Assembly (NCBI RefSeq): GCF_900220985.1
Contig: NZ_OCPC01000002.1
Location: forward strand, 248,001-312,000
DNA: 64,000 nt
Source: Parahoeflea halophila
GTDB lineage: Bacteria; Pseudomonadota; Alphaproteobacteria; Rhizobiales; Rhizobiaceae
Direction of reading: 5' to 3'
Under the pieces are notes generated by a model. It saw only the letters and a list, made by a program, of their open reading frames with translations, was not told the DNA's origin and made no database searches. The position numbers were made by a program, and so were the translations under genes. Below are positions 19,996 through 30,548 of this stretch, one piece after another; the stretch's first letter is position 1, and each line of letters starts with the position of its first letter.

Positions 19996-20026
19996 GGGAA
20001 GGCCGCGGATCCGGCCTTCCCTTTTA
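19996..20026 (+). terminator. Intrinsic terminator after the ialB-like gene
   Basis: GGGAAGGCCG (19996-20005) pairs perfectly with CGGCCTTCCC (20012-20021) around a 6-base loop and is followed by TTTT. Confidence 0.85.
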
Positions 20027-20090
20027 TATGTGCGCTCAACCGTTGCGAAGCCTTTCCGGAACCACCCCCAACCCGGCGAAACCGGCCAAA

Positions 20091-20105
20091 TTAACCATTT
20101 GTTAT
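20091..20105 (+). promoter_or_regulatory. CtrA-like half-perfect site (TTAA-N7-TTAT)
   Basis: TTAA, seven bases and TTAT lie 65 bp upstream of the TetR gene start. One base departs from the CtrA consensus TTAA-N7-TTAA, so this is only suggestive. Confidence 0.3.
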
Positions 20106-20169
20106 CCATGGCATGTGTAAGGAATGAGACCGTTGATCGGTTAATGCATTGCATTGGATATGGGGCGGC

Positions 20170-20829
20170 ATGGCCACGAAACAGACACTCACACCCGAAG
20201 ATTGGATCAAGGCCGCCTTCAAGCTTCTGACCAGTGCAGGCCCGAAGGCGATCCGCGTCGATTATCTGTGCAAGGAACTGGGAGTCACCAAGGGTTCGTT
20301 CTATTGGCACTTCGAGGATCTGGCAGCGCTCCGCGCGGCCATGGTCGAGCACTGGCGACGCATTGCCACGAGCGATGTGATCGCGTCCATGGTCTCGCCG
20401 GAACTGTCGCCGCGCGACCTGTTCATCCGCTTCATCGAGGACATTCTGCAAGTTCCCACCCGCGAGTACGGCGGACCGATGACCGAAGTGGCCATCAGGC
20501 ACTGGGCCGCCGGCGACGAAGCCGTGCAAACGGTGGTTCGCGACGCCGATACAGAGCGACTGGCCTTTCTCACCCTGCAGATGCGCGGCGCCGGCCTGAC
20601 CGGCCCGGAAGCCCGTTCCCGGGCGACCCTGATCTATGCGACCCTGGTCGGTCTCAAGCAATTGACCGGCGAACCGGCACTGCCGCGGATGGACATTCCC
20701 GGTTTCGTCGACGCCATGCTCAGGCCGTCTCCGGCAAGTGCCGCCGCCATTCAGGCGGCCCTCGTCACAACGGCCGCCACGGCACGCGCACCCGAGCCAG
20801 AGCCAGAGCCAGAGCTCGAAGTCCAGTGA
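20170..20829 (+). CDS. TetR-family transcriptional regulator
   Basis: The ATG at 20170 gives 219 residues. An N-terminal TetR HTH is seen in IRVDYLCKELGVTKGSFYWHF followed by EDLAALRAAMVEHW. The rest is an all-helical ligand domain. The C-terminus is an acidic low-complexity tail, PEPEPEPELE, from a short hexanucleotide repeat. The target is unknown. It converges on the WYL regulator with a single base between stops. Confidence 0.88.
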   Translation: MATKQTLTPEDWIKAAFKLLTSAGPKAIRVDYLCKELGVTKGSFYWHFEDLAALRAAMVEHWRRIATSDVIASMVSPELSPRDLFIRFIEDILQVPTREYGGPMTEVAIRHWAAGDEAVQTVVRDADTERLAFLTLQMRGAGLTGPEARSRATLIYATLVGLKQLTGEPALPRMDIPGFVDAMLRPSPASAAAIQAALVTTAATARAPEPEPEPELEVQ

Positions 20830-20830
20830 T

Positions 20831-21535
20831 TCAGGCGGATTCAGCCACACCCGGCTCGACACGGCCCCAACGGTCCTGATCCGGCCAGATGGCGCGCAAG
20901 CCATCGCCCTGGCCGGCAAAGCCCTCTTCGAGCACCCGGCACTCGTAGATCCGGTCGGTACGGAAATGCCGGAACCCGGCCCTGAGCTCGCACCAGCATG
21001 CCAGCATCACGCATTCCAGATGATAGACCAGCGCCAGCGGCCTCACCGTTCTGGTCGTCCGGCATCCCTGCTCATTCTGGTAGACCAGCTCCAGCTTGCG
21101 TTCCCCCCGGATGGCATCGCGGAGCGTGGATTTCGACACGCAGCCCATTGCCGGATCATCCAGTGCCGCGCCCCAGGGCGCCACTTGCAGCCAGTTCGCC
21201 GGACCGTGCAGCGCGTCGATCTTCTCGTGGATCCGCCGGGCCGCGCGCTGCAGCGCACTGTCACCTGTGCGTGACAACAATGCCAGGCCGACCCTGAGCG
21301 CCTCGATTTCCTCCAGATCGAAATTCAGCGGCGGCAGGTCATAGCCCCTGCGCATGATATAGCCGATCCCGGCCTCCCCTTCGATCGGCGTGTTCATCAC
21401 CTGAAGCGCGGCGATGTCGCGGTAGATCGTCCGGATCGAAACCTCGAGTTGCCCGGCCAGGGTTTCGGCGGTCACCGGCTTGCGTGCGGATCTGAGGATC
21501 TGGATGATTTCAAACAGTCGGTCGGAACGGCGCAT
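20831..21535 (-). CDS. YafY-type HTH/WYL-domain transcriptional regulator
   Basis: A 234-residue regulator. Residues 1-60 are an HTH_11 winged helix (LAGQLEVSIRTIYRDIAALQ). The WYL domain follows, with ERKLELVYQNEQG and the VRPLALVYHLE segment. WYL domains sense ligands, often nucleotides. It is divergent from a small ORF across a 110-bp region carrying a long inverted repeat that is probably its operator. Confidence 0.9.
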   Translation of the reverse strand: MRRSDRLFEIIQILRSARKPVTAETLAGQLEVSIRTIYRDIAALQVMNTPIEGEAGIGYIMRRGYDLPPLNFDLEEIEALRVGLALLSRTGDSALQRAARRIHEKIDALHGPANWLQVAPWGAALDDPAMGCVSKSTLRDAIRGERKLELVYQNEQGCRTTRTVRPLALVYHLECVMLACWCELRAGFRHFRTDRIYECRVLEEGFAGQGDGLRAIWPDQDRWGRVEPGVAESA

Positions 21536-21564
21536 GGTCGGGATCTCGTGTTCAGCGGGCCTTT

Positions 21565-21611
21565 GCTGCTGACACTATCACAGCCCCCACTGACACCGTA
21601 CTGTCAGCAGC
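21565..21611. promoter_or_regulatory. Inverted-repeat operator between WYL regulator and small ORF
   Basis: GCTGCTGACA (21565-21574) and TGTCAGCAGC (21602-21611) form a perfect 10-bp inverted repeat. A nested TGACA-N6-TGTCA dyad sits at 21591-21606. The position between divergent start codons fits the operator of the WYL regulator, controlling itself and the facing ORF. Confidence 0.6.
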
Positions 21612-21645
21612 GCTCTGCTTTCCTGTTTAGGACAGGAGACCGGCT

Positions 21646-21885
21646 ATGAGCTACTACGACCACGCCACCATGATCGCCTATCGCCTCGGACCCTTCGCCC
21701 CGACGCCCGGCTCGTCGCTTGATGTCCCCAGCAGCAACAGGTCAAAACCTGCTGCCGTCACCGCACCTTGCAGCACCACAACTTGGCTCCGGCGCAAACC
21801 GATCCGGGCCTGGTTTACCGGGCTGAGGGACCGGTTCCGCCCCCGGGCGATGCCGCAAGGCCGGCAGGATCGCTGGCACCGTTGA
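21646..21885 (+). CDS. Small hypothetical protein
   Basis: A 79-residue ORF with a good Shine-Dalgarno (AGGAGA) 6 bases before the ATG. The N-terminus SYYDHATMIAYRLGPFAP looks protein-like, the middle is Ser/Pro-rich and the C-terminus is strongly basic (RRKPIRAWF, RDRFRPRAMP). I do not recognise the family with certainty. It faces the WYL regulator across the palindromic operator and precedes rlmN by 85 bp, so it is a likely target of that regulator. Confidence 0.5.
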   Translation: MSYYDHATMIAYRLGPFAPTPGSSLDVPSSNRSKPAAVTAPCSTTTWLRRKPIRAWFTGLRDRFRPRAMPQGRQDRWHR

Positions 21886-21970
21886 GGGTGCGACACAACG
21901 GCGGTGGTGACGTAAGGCTCAAAAGCTGGTAGGACGCGGCCAATCTTGCAACATCAGAACCGAGCCCGTG

Positions 21971-23233
21971 ATGCCAGCGACCATTGACCTGTCAGACCCT
22001 TCCGCGCGTCCCGCCCCGTCTCAGGCTGCCAAAGCAGCGAGCCCGGGCATGGACGGCAAGCCGACGCTGATCGGCATGAGCCGAGAGGAAATGGTGGCCG
22101 CCATGGCCGACGCCGGCGTGCCCGAAAAGCAGCGCAAGATGCGCGTCAACCAGCTCTGGCACTGGCTTTACGTGCGCGGCTCGTCCGATTTTGCCGACAT
22201 GCACACGATCTCGAAGGAGCTGCGCGAGAAACTCGCCGCGCGCTACACCGTGGCCCGCCCGGAGATCGTCGAGGAGCAGATTTCCAATGACGGCACCCGC
22301 AAATGGCTGATGCGCTTTCCCCCGCGCGGCGCCGGCCGCCCGGTCGAGGTCGAGACCGTCTACATCCCCGAGGAAGGCCGCGGCACGCTTTGTATCTCGA
22401 GCCAGGTGGGCTGCACGCTGACCTGCACCTTCTGCCACACCGGCACCCAGAAGCTGGTGCGCAACCTGACCTCCGAGGAAATCCTGTCGCAATTGCTGGT
22501 CGCCCGCGACCGCCTCGGCGATTTCCCGCACAAGGACACGCCGCAGGGCGCCATCGTGCCGGCTGAGGGCCGCAAGGTCACCAATATCGTCATGATGGGC
22601 ATGGGCGAGCCGCTTTACAATTTCGATCATGTCAAGCAGGCGCTGCTGATTGCGTCGGATGGCGATGGCCTGGCCCTGTCGCGCCGCCGCATCACGCTGT
22701 CAACCTCCGGCGTGGTGCCCGGCATCGTCCGCACCGGTGAGGAAATCGGTGTCATGCTGGCGATCTCGCTTCATGCCGTGCGTGATGAATTGCGCGACGA
22801 GCTGGTGCCGATCAACAAGAAGTATCCGCTGAAGGAACTGCTCGACGCCTGCCGCAACTATCCGGGTCTTTCCAATGCACGCCGCATCACGTTTGAATAT
22901 GTGATGCTCAAGGGCGTCAATGACTCGCTTGCCGACGCCAAGGAACTGGTTCGCCTGCTCAAGGGCATCCCGGCCAAGATCAACCTGATCCCGTTCAACC
23001 CCTGGCCGGGCTCGGCCTATGAATGTTCGGACTGGGAGCAGATCGAGACCTTCGCCGATTTCGTCAATGCCAACGGCTATGCCTCGCCGATCCGCACCCC
23101 GCGCGGCCGCGATATTCTCGCCGCCTGCGGTCAGCTCAAGAGCGAATCCGAGCGCATGCGCAAGAAGGATCGTGACCAGCTGCAAGACATGGCGCTGCAG
23201 GCAATGATGATCTCTGGCCACGGCGCCGACTGA
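21971..23233 (+). CDS. rlmN: 23S rRNA (adenine2503-C2)/tRNA methyltransferase RlmN
   Basis: The ATG at 21971 gives 420 residues; a GTG directly before it is in frame. The radical-SAM cluster motif is CTLTCTFC (Cys148, Cys152, Cys155). [12 protein letters not shown] and the C-terminal acceptor cysteine in DILAACGQL complete the two-cysteine methyl-transfer chemistry. RlmN methylates A2503 of 23S rRNA and A37 of some tRNAs. The first 30 residues are a variable extension. Confidence 0.96.
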   Translation: MPATIDLSDPSARPAPSQAAKAASPGMDGKPTLIGMSREEMVAAMADAGVPEKQRKMRVNQLWHWLYVRGSSDFADMHTISKELREKLAARYTVARPEIVEEQISNDGTRKWLMRFPPRGAGRPVEVETVYIPEEGRGTLCISSQVGCTLTCTFCHTGTQKLVRNLTSEEILSQLLVARDRLGDFPHKDTPQGAIVPAEGRKVTNIVMMGMGEPLYNFDHVKQALLIASDGDGLALSRRRITLSTSGVVPGIVRTGEEIGVMLAISLHAVRDELRDELVPINKKYPLKELLDACRNYPGLSNARRITFEYVMLKGVNDSLADAKELVRLLKGIPAKINLIPFNPWPGSAYECSDWEQIETFADFVNANGYASPIRTPRGRDILAACGQLKSESERMRKKDRDQLQDMALQAMMISGHGAD

Positions 23234-23241
23234 AACCGGCG

Positions 23242-23727
23242 ATGAGCGACCTCTTCCGCCTGATCATACGGATGTTTGCCATAACCCTTGGCTTTTTCCT
23301 CGGCTGTCTGGCGGCAGGCCTGGCCTATGCCTTTCTCGCCCGGCTGATCCGGCCCGAGGATTTCGGACGTTTCAGCGACATTGAACTCACTGTGACGCTG
23401 GTGATCGGCGTTGTCGGCGTCGCCAGCCTGTTTGCCCGGGCGGCGCTGCTGCCGGCCTTCATCCTGATTGCCGTTTTCGAATTCTGGCGCCGCCGCGACT
23501 GGCTCAGCCACGCCTTGGGCGGCGGCGCGATCGCCCTTGCGGCGGCCAGCATGGTGTTTGCCACGCAGTCAGCGGCATCGGCGGGGTCCACCCGGCTGAT
23601 CGCAGTTCACGTGGCGTGCGGCATTATCGGCGCCAGCGTTTACTGGCTGTTCGTCGGCCGCAGTGCCGGCCGCTGGCTGCCGAGTGAGCGCCGGGCCAGC
23701 CCGGACATCGGCGATCCCCGACCCTGA
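23242..23727 (+). CDS. Conserved hypothetical membrane protein after rlmN
   Basis: A 161-residue protein with four hydrophobic helices (ITLGFFLGCLAAGLAYAF, LVIGVVGVASLFARAALLPA, GGGAIALAAASMVFA, HVACGIIGASVYWLFVG) and a polar C-terminus. Start lies 8 bp after rlmN, so the two are probably cotranscribed. I recognise no functional family. Its stop abuts the stop of the convergent LysE gene. Confidence 0.75.
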   Translation: MSDLFRLIIRMFAITLGFFLGCLAAGLAYAFLARLIRPEDFGRFSDIELTVTLVIGVVGVASLFARAALLPAFILIAVFEFWRRRDWLSHALGGGAIALAAASMVFATQSAASAGSTRLIAVHVACGIIGASVYWLFVGRSAGRWLPSERRASPDIGDPRP

Positions 23728-24369
23728 TCAGCGGCCCTGGGTCAAGAAGATCTTGAGAGCGAAGATCGAGAACACCGAGGCGAACACGTAATCGACGATC
23801 CGCATCACTTGCGGCTTGCGCTTGAGCCAGCTCGCCAGACTGTGCGCACCCAGCACGATAGCGATGACGATGGGCGTCGAAACCACCACGAAGAACATCC
23901 CGAGAAAAATCAGCTTGCCGGTGATATGCGGATCGGAAGCCGCGACAAATTGCGGCAGGAACGTCATGAAAAACAGGATGATCTTCGGGTTGAGCAGATT
24001 GATTCCAAGCCCCTGAGCCCAATTTGCCATGACCCCGCGGCCCGATCGGCCCGATACCGGCAGTGTCAGGCTTGAGCCCTTGCGGATGGCCTGAATGGCA
24101 AGCCACATCAGATAGGCCGCGCCAACAGCCTTGAGTGCAAAAAACGCGGTCGGCGACGCCACCACCAGTGCCGACAGTCCCAGTGCCACCATCAGCGTAT
24201 GCACTGTTATGCCGCTCATCGCACCGGCGACACAGGCAAAGCCCGCGGCCCGTCCGTCCGACAATGCCCGCGAGACAAACAACGTCATGTCGGGTCCCGG
24301 CGTAATCGCCAGAACGACAGAAGCCGCAAGAAAGGCAAGCAGCGTCGGATAATCCGGAATGAAGTGCAT
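23728..24369 (-). CDS. LysE-family amino acid/translocator protein
   Basis: A 213-residue LysE/RhtB exporter with about six helices. The signature [18 protein letters not shown] lies near residue 25-42, and [18 protein letters not shown] is the second conserved block. The family exports amino acids or homoserine-like compounds by proton exchange; the substrate is not deducible. Divergent from argG across 195 bp. Confidence 0.9.
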   Translation of the reverse strand: MHFIPDYPTLLAFLAASVVLAITPGPDMTLFVSRALSDGRAAGFACVAGAMSGITVHTLMVALGLSALVVASPTAFFALKAVGAAYLMWLAIQAIRKGSSLTLPVSGRSGRGVMANWAQGLGINLLNPKIILFFMTFLPQFVAASDPHITGKLIFLGMFFVVVSTPIVIAIVLGAHSLASWLKRKPQVMRIVDYVFASVFSIFALKIFLTQGR

Positions 24370-24564
24370 TGGGGGCTCGCTATTGAGATCAGCAAAGCAA
24401 ACTTCTTATGCCGAATCGGGCCGTCTGCCAATCGGCGCGTTCATTCAGGCGCTGTGGCTAGACCCTTGCATGGCACGGCAAACCGGCTAAAAGTGCCGCA
24501 AATTTCAGGGCTCCGAGATTCAGGTTTCTTAGGGGCGAGGCTCAAAACAGAAAGACGCACAACC

Positions 24565-25782
<1,218 letters not shown>

Positions 25783-25806
25783 CGCCGGAAAGACATTCGG
25801 ACTTCA

Positions 25807-25842
25807 GGGGCGGGCCCAGCGATGGGGCCGCCCCTTCTCTTT
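25807..25842 (+). terminator. Intrinsic terminator after argG
   Basis: GGGGCGG (25807-25813) pairs with CCGCCCC (25828-25834), with a further GCCC/GGGG inner stem, and is followed by TTCTCTTT. Confidence 0.7.
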
Positions 25843-25925
25843 GCCGCGATCTGTGCCCGGGTAGCACCCGGCGCCTTGCCCATCCGCATCCGCGCGCCTA
25901 CATCAGGCCCAACAAGGAGCCTTTC

Positions 25926-27977
25926 ATGACCTCATCCGCCTCCCCCGTTTTTGACTGGAGCGCACCGCTCGGCCTGCCGGAGTTCGACAAGATCGCCGAC
26001 ACGGATTTCGCCCCGGCCTTCGAAACCGCGCTTGCCGAGCATGATGCCGAGATCCAGGCCATCGCCGAAAACGCCGAAGCACCCGATTTCGACAACACGC
26101 TGGTGGCGCTCGAACTTGCCGGAGACAAGCTCTCGAAGGTCTCGTCGCTGTTCTGGAACCGTGCCGGCACCGACACCAACGACACCATTCAGGCGCTTGA
26201 GCGCGAGATCGCGCCACGCATGTCGCGGCATTACTCGAAGATCTCCATGAACCGAGCCCTGTTCGAGCGCGTCGACGGCCTGTACCGGAAGCGCTCCAGT
26301 CTCGGCCTGACGCCCGAACAGGACCGCCTGCTCGAGCGGGTCTGGAAATCCTTCATCAAGTCCGGCGCGGCACTGGATGAAGCAGGCCAGAAACGGCTTG
26401 CCGAAGTTGGCGAGACCCTGGCCGGCCTTGGGGCGCAATTCGGCCAGAACGTGCTGGCCGACGAGAAGAACTGGGTGATGCTGCTGGATGAAGGCGATGA
26501 CCTCGACGGTCTTTCCGATGATCTGCGCGCCGCCATGGCCGCCGTCGCCGAGGATCTCGGCCACAAGAACAAGTTTGCCGTGACCCTGTCGCGCTCGATC
26601 ATCGAGCCATTTTTGAGCTCCAGCGAACGCCGTGACCTGCGCGAGAGAGCCTTCAAGGCCTGGATCGCCCGCGGCGCCAATGGCGGCAGCACCGACAATG
26701 CGCCGCTGATTTCGCAGATTATTGCCTTGCGCAGCGAGAAAGCCGAGCTTCTGGGCTATGACAGCTACGCCGCCTACAAGCTTGATGACACCATGGCCAA
26801 GTCGCCGGAAGCCGTCGAGGACCTGCTCGGCAATGTCTGGACCCGTGCCGTTGCCCAGGCTGACACCGATCGCGCGGAACTCGCCGGGCTGATCGCCGAA
26901 GAGGGCGGCAACCATGACGTGGCAGCGTGGGACTGGCGCCACTATGCCGAAAAGCTCAAAGCCCGCCGCTTCGCCTTCTCCCAGGCCGAACTCAAGCCCT
27001 ATTTCCCCTTGAGCGGCATGATCGAGGCCTGTTTCGACGTCGCCAACCGCCTTTTCGGCATCTCCATGACCGAGTGCCCCGACATCCGCGGCCCGCACAA
27101 GGATGCCCGCGTGTTCGAGGTCAGGGCCGGGAATGGCGAAATGATCGCCACCTTCATCGCCGACTATTTCGCCCGGCCGTCAAAACGCTCCGGCGCCTGG
27201 ATGAGCGGCCTGCGCAGCCAGCACAAGCTCACCCTGCCGGACGGCAGCACCGGCCAACAGCCGATCATCACCAATGTGATGAACTTCGCCAAGCCCGCAC
27301 CCGGACAGGAAGCGCTGCTGTCACTCGATGACGCGCGCACTCTGTTCCATGAGTTCGGCCACGCCCTGCATGGCATGCTGTCGGATGTCACCTATCCGTC
27401 GCTCTCGGGTACCTCGGTCAGCCGTGACTTCGTTGAACTGCCGTCACAGCTCTATGAGCACTGGCTGACCGTTCCCGAAATCCTCGAAAAGCACGCCCGC
27501 CACTACAAGACCGGCGAACCGATCCCGCGCGAACTGGTCGACAAGGTGCTGGCGGCCCAGACCTTCAATGCCGGTTTCGCTGCCGTCGAATTTACCGCCT
27601 CCGCGCTGGTCGACATGGCATGGCACACCGGCGGTGAAAAGGCCGACCCGGCGACCTTCGAGGCCGAGACGCTGAAGAAGCTCGGCATGCCCGAAGCCAT
27701 CGTCATGCGCCATGCCAGCCCGCATTTCCTGCATGTCTTCTCCGGCGAAGGCTATTCGGCCGGCTATTACTCCTACATGTGGTCGGAAGTGCTGGATGCC
27801 GACGCCTTTGCGGCATTTGAGGAAACCGGCAACCCGTTTGATCCGGACATGGCCGGGAGGCTGCGGACCCATGTCTATTCGGCCGGCGGCTCGCGCGATC
27901 CGGGCGAACTCTACCAGGCCTTCCGCGGCCGCATGCCCGATGCCACGGCGATGCTCAAGAAGCGCGGCCTCGCCTGA
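25926..27977 (+). CDS. M3-family oligopeptidase / peptidyl-dipeptidase
   Basis: A 683-residue cytoplasmic zinc metallopeptidase. The zinc site LFHEFGHALHGM has His475, Glu476 and His479. The sequence around GTSVSRDFVELPSQLYEHW is the Dcp/oligopeptidase A signature. Such enzymes degrade short peptides, including cleaved signal peptides. Dcp versus OpdA cannot be settled by eye. It stands alone. Confidence 0.93.
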   Translation: MTSSASPVFDWSAPLGLPEFDKIADTDFAPAFETALAEHDAEIQAIAENAEAPDFDNTLVALELAGDKLSKVSSLFWNRAGTDTNDTIQALEREIAPRMSRHYSKISMNRALFERVDGLYRKRSSLGLTPEQDRLLERVWKSFIKSGAALDEAGQKRLAEVGETLAGLGAQFGQNVLADEKNWVMLLDEGDDLDGLSDDLRAAMAAVAEDLGHKNKFAVTLSRSIIEPFLSSSERRDLRERAFKAWIARGANGGSTDNAPLISQIIALRSEKAELLGYDSYAAYKLDDTMAKSPEAVEDLLGNVWTRAVAQADTDRAELAGLIAEEGGNHDVAAWDWRHYAEKLKARRFAFSQAELKPYFPLSGMIEACFDVANRLFGISMTECPDIRGPHKDARVFEVRAGNGEMIATFIADYFARPSKRSGAWMSGLRSQHKLTLPDGSTGQQPIITNVMNFAKPAPGQEALLSLDDARTLFHEFGHALHGMLSDVTYPSLSGTSVSRDFVELPSQLYEHWLTVPEILEKHARHYKTGEPIPRELVDKVLAAQTFNAGFAAVEFTASALVDMAWHTGGEKADPATFEAETLKKLGMPEAIVMRHASPHFLHVFSGEGYSAGYYSYMWSEVLDADAFAAFEETGNPFDPDMAGRLRTHVYSAGGSRDPGELYQAFRGRMPDATAMLKKRGLA

Positions 27978-28016
27978 CCCACATCGGCAACCAGCAGACG
28001 GGCGCCGGCAGAGGCT

Positions 28017-28598
28017 TTAATAGGCCTTTTTCGGCGTCCGGTCGTCCGACAGCGAGCGCTGGGTGCGTTCGACAATTGCCTCGATCGCATCGGCGAGATG
28101 GATCTCGGCGATATTGTAGTCGCCGCGTTCGACCCGGATCTTGTGAGCCTCGACAAAGACTTCGGCATAGCTCACACCCGCCGGCGGTTCGAACCGGTAG
28201 GCGGCCAGCTCGATCAGGAAGCCCAGCGGATCCTTGAAATAGATCGAATCCATGAAGCCGCGGTCCTTGACCCCGCTGTGCTTGATGCCGCGCTCGTCGA
28301 GACGCTCGACCGCCTGCGAGAATGTTGCCTTTGACACGTTGATGGCCAGATGATGAACCGCCCCCGGCTCGGTCGAGGTTCGCGCCGGATCGGCTTTGCG
28401 GTCCTCGCTGGTGAAGATGGTGATCAGCCGGCCATCACCCGGATCGAAATAGAGGTGACTTTCCGACGCCCGGTCCAGATTGGGCTGTTCGAAGATGAAC
28501 GGCATGCCGAGAAGCCCTTCCCAGAAATCGATCGAGGTCTGCCGGTCCGCCCCCATCAGGGTGATGTGGTGGATGCCCTGTGCCTGCAACTTGCGCAT
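28017..28598 (-). CDS. VOC-family (glyoxalase/extradiol dioxygenase-like) protein
   Basis: The ATG at 28598 has GGGAGAG upstream and gives 193 residues. Two VOC modules are seen: GIHHITLMGADRQTSIDFWE with LGMPFIF, and GAVHHLAINV with YFKDPLGFLIELAAY. The metal ligands (His in HHIT, His in VHHLA, Glu in FLIELA) are conserved. A ring-cleaving or glyoxalase activity is possible but the substrate is unknown. Divergent from phoD. Confidence 0.85.
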   Translation of the reverse strand: MRKLQAQGIHHITLMGADRQTSIDFWEGLLGMPFIFEQPNLDRASESHLYFDPGDGRLITIFTSEDRKADPARTSTEPGAVHHLAINVSKATFSQAVERLDERGIKHSGVKDRGFMDSIYFKDPLGFLIELAAYRFEPPAGVSYAEVFVEAHKIRVERGDYNIAEIHLADAIEAIVERTQRSLSDDRTPKKAY

Positions 28599-28672
28599 CG
28601 TGCTCTCCCGTGTGTTGTCGTCGCTGTTGCCTGCCATTGTTACCCCATGCCCCGGACACGGCAAAATCACGC

Positions 28673-28701
28673 CTGTCATGAAAGCTTGATCAAGGTTTCA
28701 T
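28673..28701 (+). promoter_or_regulatory. PHO-box-like repeat upstream of phoD
   Basis: Three heptamers repeat at 11-bp intervals: CTGTCAT (28673), GCTTGAT (28684) and GTTTCAT (28695), matching the PhoB heptamer CTGTCAT at 7, 3 and 5 of 7 positions. The region sits about 95 bp upstream of the phoD start. PhoB control under phosphate limitation is inferred. Confidence 0.5.
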
Positions 28702-28794
28702 CAAACCGAAAAGGCAGTGTCACATTTCCTTGCGAGGGATCCTGGTTCGCGAAAAACGGACAGTCACCCAGGCTATGCCACCCAGGAGAGAACA

Positions 28795-30351
28795 ATGTCC
28801 CTTTCCCGCCGCAGCTTCCTTGTGTCTGCCAGCGCCACCTCGCTGGTAACTGCCTCCGGCCTCGCAGCACCCTCTTTTGTCCGCGCCGCCCAGCGCCCGG
28901 TTTTCACCCATGGCGTCCAGTCCGGCGATGTCAGCACCAGTTCCGGCATGATCTGGACCCGTGTCGATCGACCGTCGCGCATCAACATGGAAATTTCCAC
29001 CGTTGAGAGTTTCGAGAACGCGATCAAGCTGCCGCCGATGAATGCGCTCCCCGACAGCGACTACGCCACCAAGCGGCTGCTCGAAAACCTGCCCTCCGAC
29101 CAAGAGATTTTCTACCGTTTCAGCGCCGCCGATCTTTCCGACATCAATACCGTCTCGGAACCGGTCGTCGGCCGTTTCCGCACAGCGCCCGCCTCGCGCC
29201 GCAACATCCGCTTTGCCTGGTCCGGCGACACCGCCGGCCAGGGCTGGGGCATCGACGACACCGGCATGAAGACCTACGCCACCATGGCCAGGCACCAGCC
29301 TGATTTCTTCCTCCATTCCGGCGACACCATCTATGCCGATGGCCCGATGCAGGACGAGGTCGAACTCAAGGATGGCAGCAAGTGGATCAACCGGGTGCTT
29401 CCCGAGGAAAAGCGCAAGGTCGCCGAAACGCTCGACGAATTCCGCGGCCAGTGGAAATACAACATGATGGACGAGCATGTCCGCGCCCTGAACGCCGTCT
29501 GCCCGACCTTCTTCCAGTGGGACGATCACGAGGTGGTCAACAACTGGTCGGCGTCAAAGGACCTCAGCGGCGATGACCGCTATGCCGAGAAGTCCGTGCC
29601 GCTGCTGACGGCCCGCGCCGCCCGCGCCTTCCACGAGATGACCCCGATCAGCTACACGCCTTCAGAGCCGGGCCGTGTCTACCGCAAGATCGCCTATGGC
29701 CCGCTCGTCGACGTGTTCTTTCTCGACATGCGCTCCTACCGTGCCGCCAACAGCGACAATGTTCAGCAGACCCAGGGCGATGCGACCACGTTTCTCGGCC
29801 AGCAACAGATCGCCTGGCTCAAGCGCGAACTGGCCAACTCCAAGGCGACCTGGAAGATCATCGCCGCCGACATGCCGATCGGCCTGGTGGTGCGCGACGG
29901 CGACAACAAGTTCGAAGCCATCGGCAACGCCGATGACGGCGGTGCGAAAGGCCGCGAATTCGAGATCGCCGACCTGCTGCGCTACATCAAGAATGCCGGG
30001 ATTACCAACACGGTCTGGCTGACTGCTGATGTCCACTACACCGCAGCCCACTACTACGACCCGAACAAGGCACAGTTCCAGGATTTCGAACCTTTCTGGG
30101 AATTCGTCTCGGGTCCGCTCCACGCCGGCACCTTCGGCCCCAACGCGCTTGACATGACCTTCGGCCCGGACGTCAAGTTTGTTGCGGCTCCGACCGAGGA
30201 GCAGGGCGTCAACCTGCCGCCCTCCATGGGCTTGCAGTTTTTCGGCCTTGTCGACATTCACGGCGATACCGGGCAACTCACTGTCCGTCTGATGAATCGC
30301 GACGACGAGGAACTCTGGAGCAAGACGCTGGATCCGGTCCGAAACGCCTGA
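28795..30351 (+). CDS. phoD: Alkaline phosphatase D, Tat-exported
   Basis: The ATG at 28795, after AGGAGAG, gives 518 residues. The N-terminus has a Tat-type signal (SRRSFLVSASA, hydrophobic to about residue 33, ending VRAAQ). The metal-site blocks of the PhoD family are present: WSGDTAGQ, HSGDTIYADG, WDDHEVVNNW and DVHYTAAHYY. PhoD is a calcium/iron-dependent secreted phosphodi/monoesterase that scavenges phosphate. A PHO-box-like array lies upstream and a terminator downstream. Confidence 0.94.
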   Translation: MSLSRRSFLVSASATSLVTASGLAAPSFVRAAQRPVFTHGVQSGDVSTSSGMIWTRVDRPSRINMEISTVESFENAIKLPPMNALPDSDYATKRLLENLPSDQEIFYRFSAADLSDINTVSEPVVGRFRTAPASRRNIRFAWSGDTAGQGWGIDDTGMKTYATMARHQPDFFLHSGDTIYADGPMQDEVELKDGSKWINRVLPEEKRKVAETLDEFRGQWKYNMMDEHVRALNAVCPTFFQWDDHEVVNNWSASKDLSGDDRYAEKSVPLLTARAARAFHEMTPISYTPSEPGRVYRKIAYGPLVDVFFLDMRSYRAANSDNVQQTQGDATTFLGQQQIAWLKRELANSKATWKIIAADMPIGLVVRDGDNKFEAIGNADDGGAKGREFEIADLLRYIKNAGITNTVWLTADVHYTAAHYYDPNKAQFQDFEPFWEFVSGPLHAGTFGPNALDMTFGPDVKFVAAPTEEQGVNLPPSMGLQFFGLVDIHGDTGQLTVRLMNRDDEELWSKTLDPVRNA

Positions 30352-30383
30352 ATACCTGTTTCGACCCCGGTACGATATGACAG

Positions 30384-30410
30384 GGAAGGGCGTCCTGCGC
30401 CCTTCCTTTT
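30384..30410 (+). terminator. Intrinsic terminator after phoD
   Basis: GGAAGGGCG (30384-30392) pairs with CGCCCTTCC (30398-30406) around a 5-base loop, followed by TTTT. Confidence 0.85.
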
Positions 30411-30548
30411 GGCTGATCAGCCTGTGTTGTCGTGGCCTCTTTCGCAACCGCAAAAAAACCTGTATAAGCCGCGCAAAGTCCGGTCATTGCCGGCCCGCGC
30501 CGGATCAGCATCCGGCGTTTTTGTATTCTCCAGAATGAGATCTGACCT

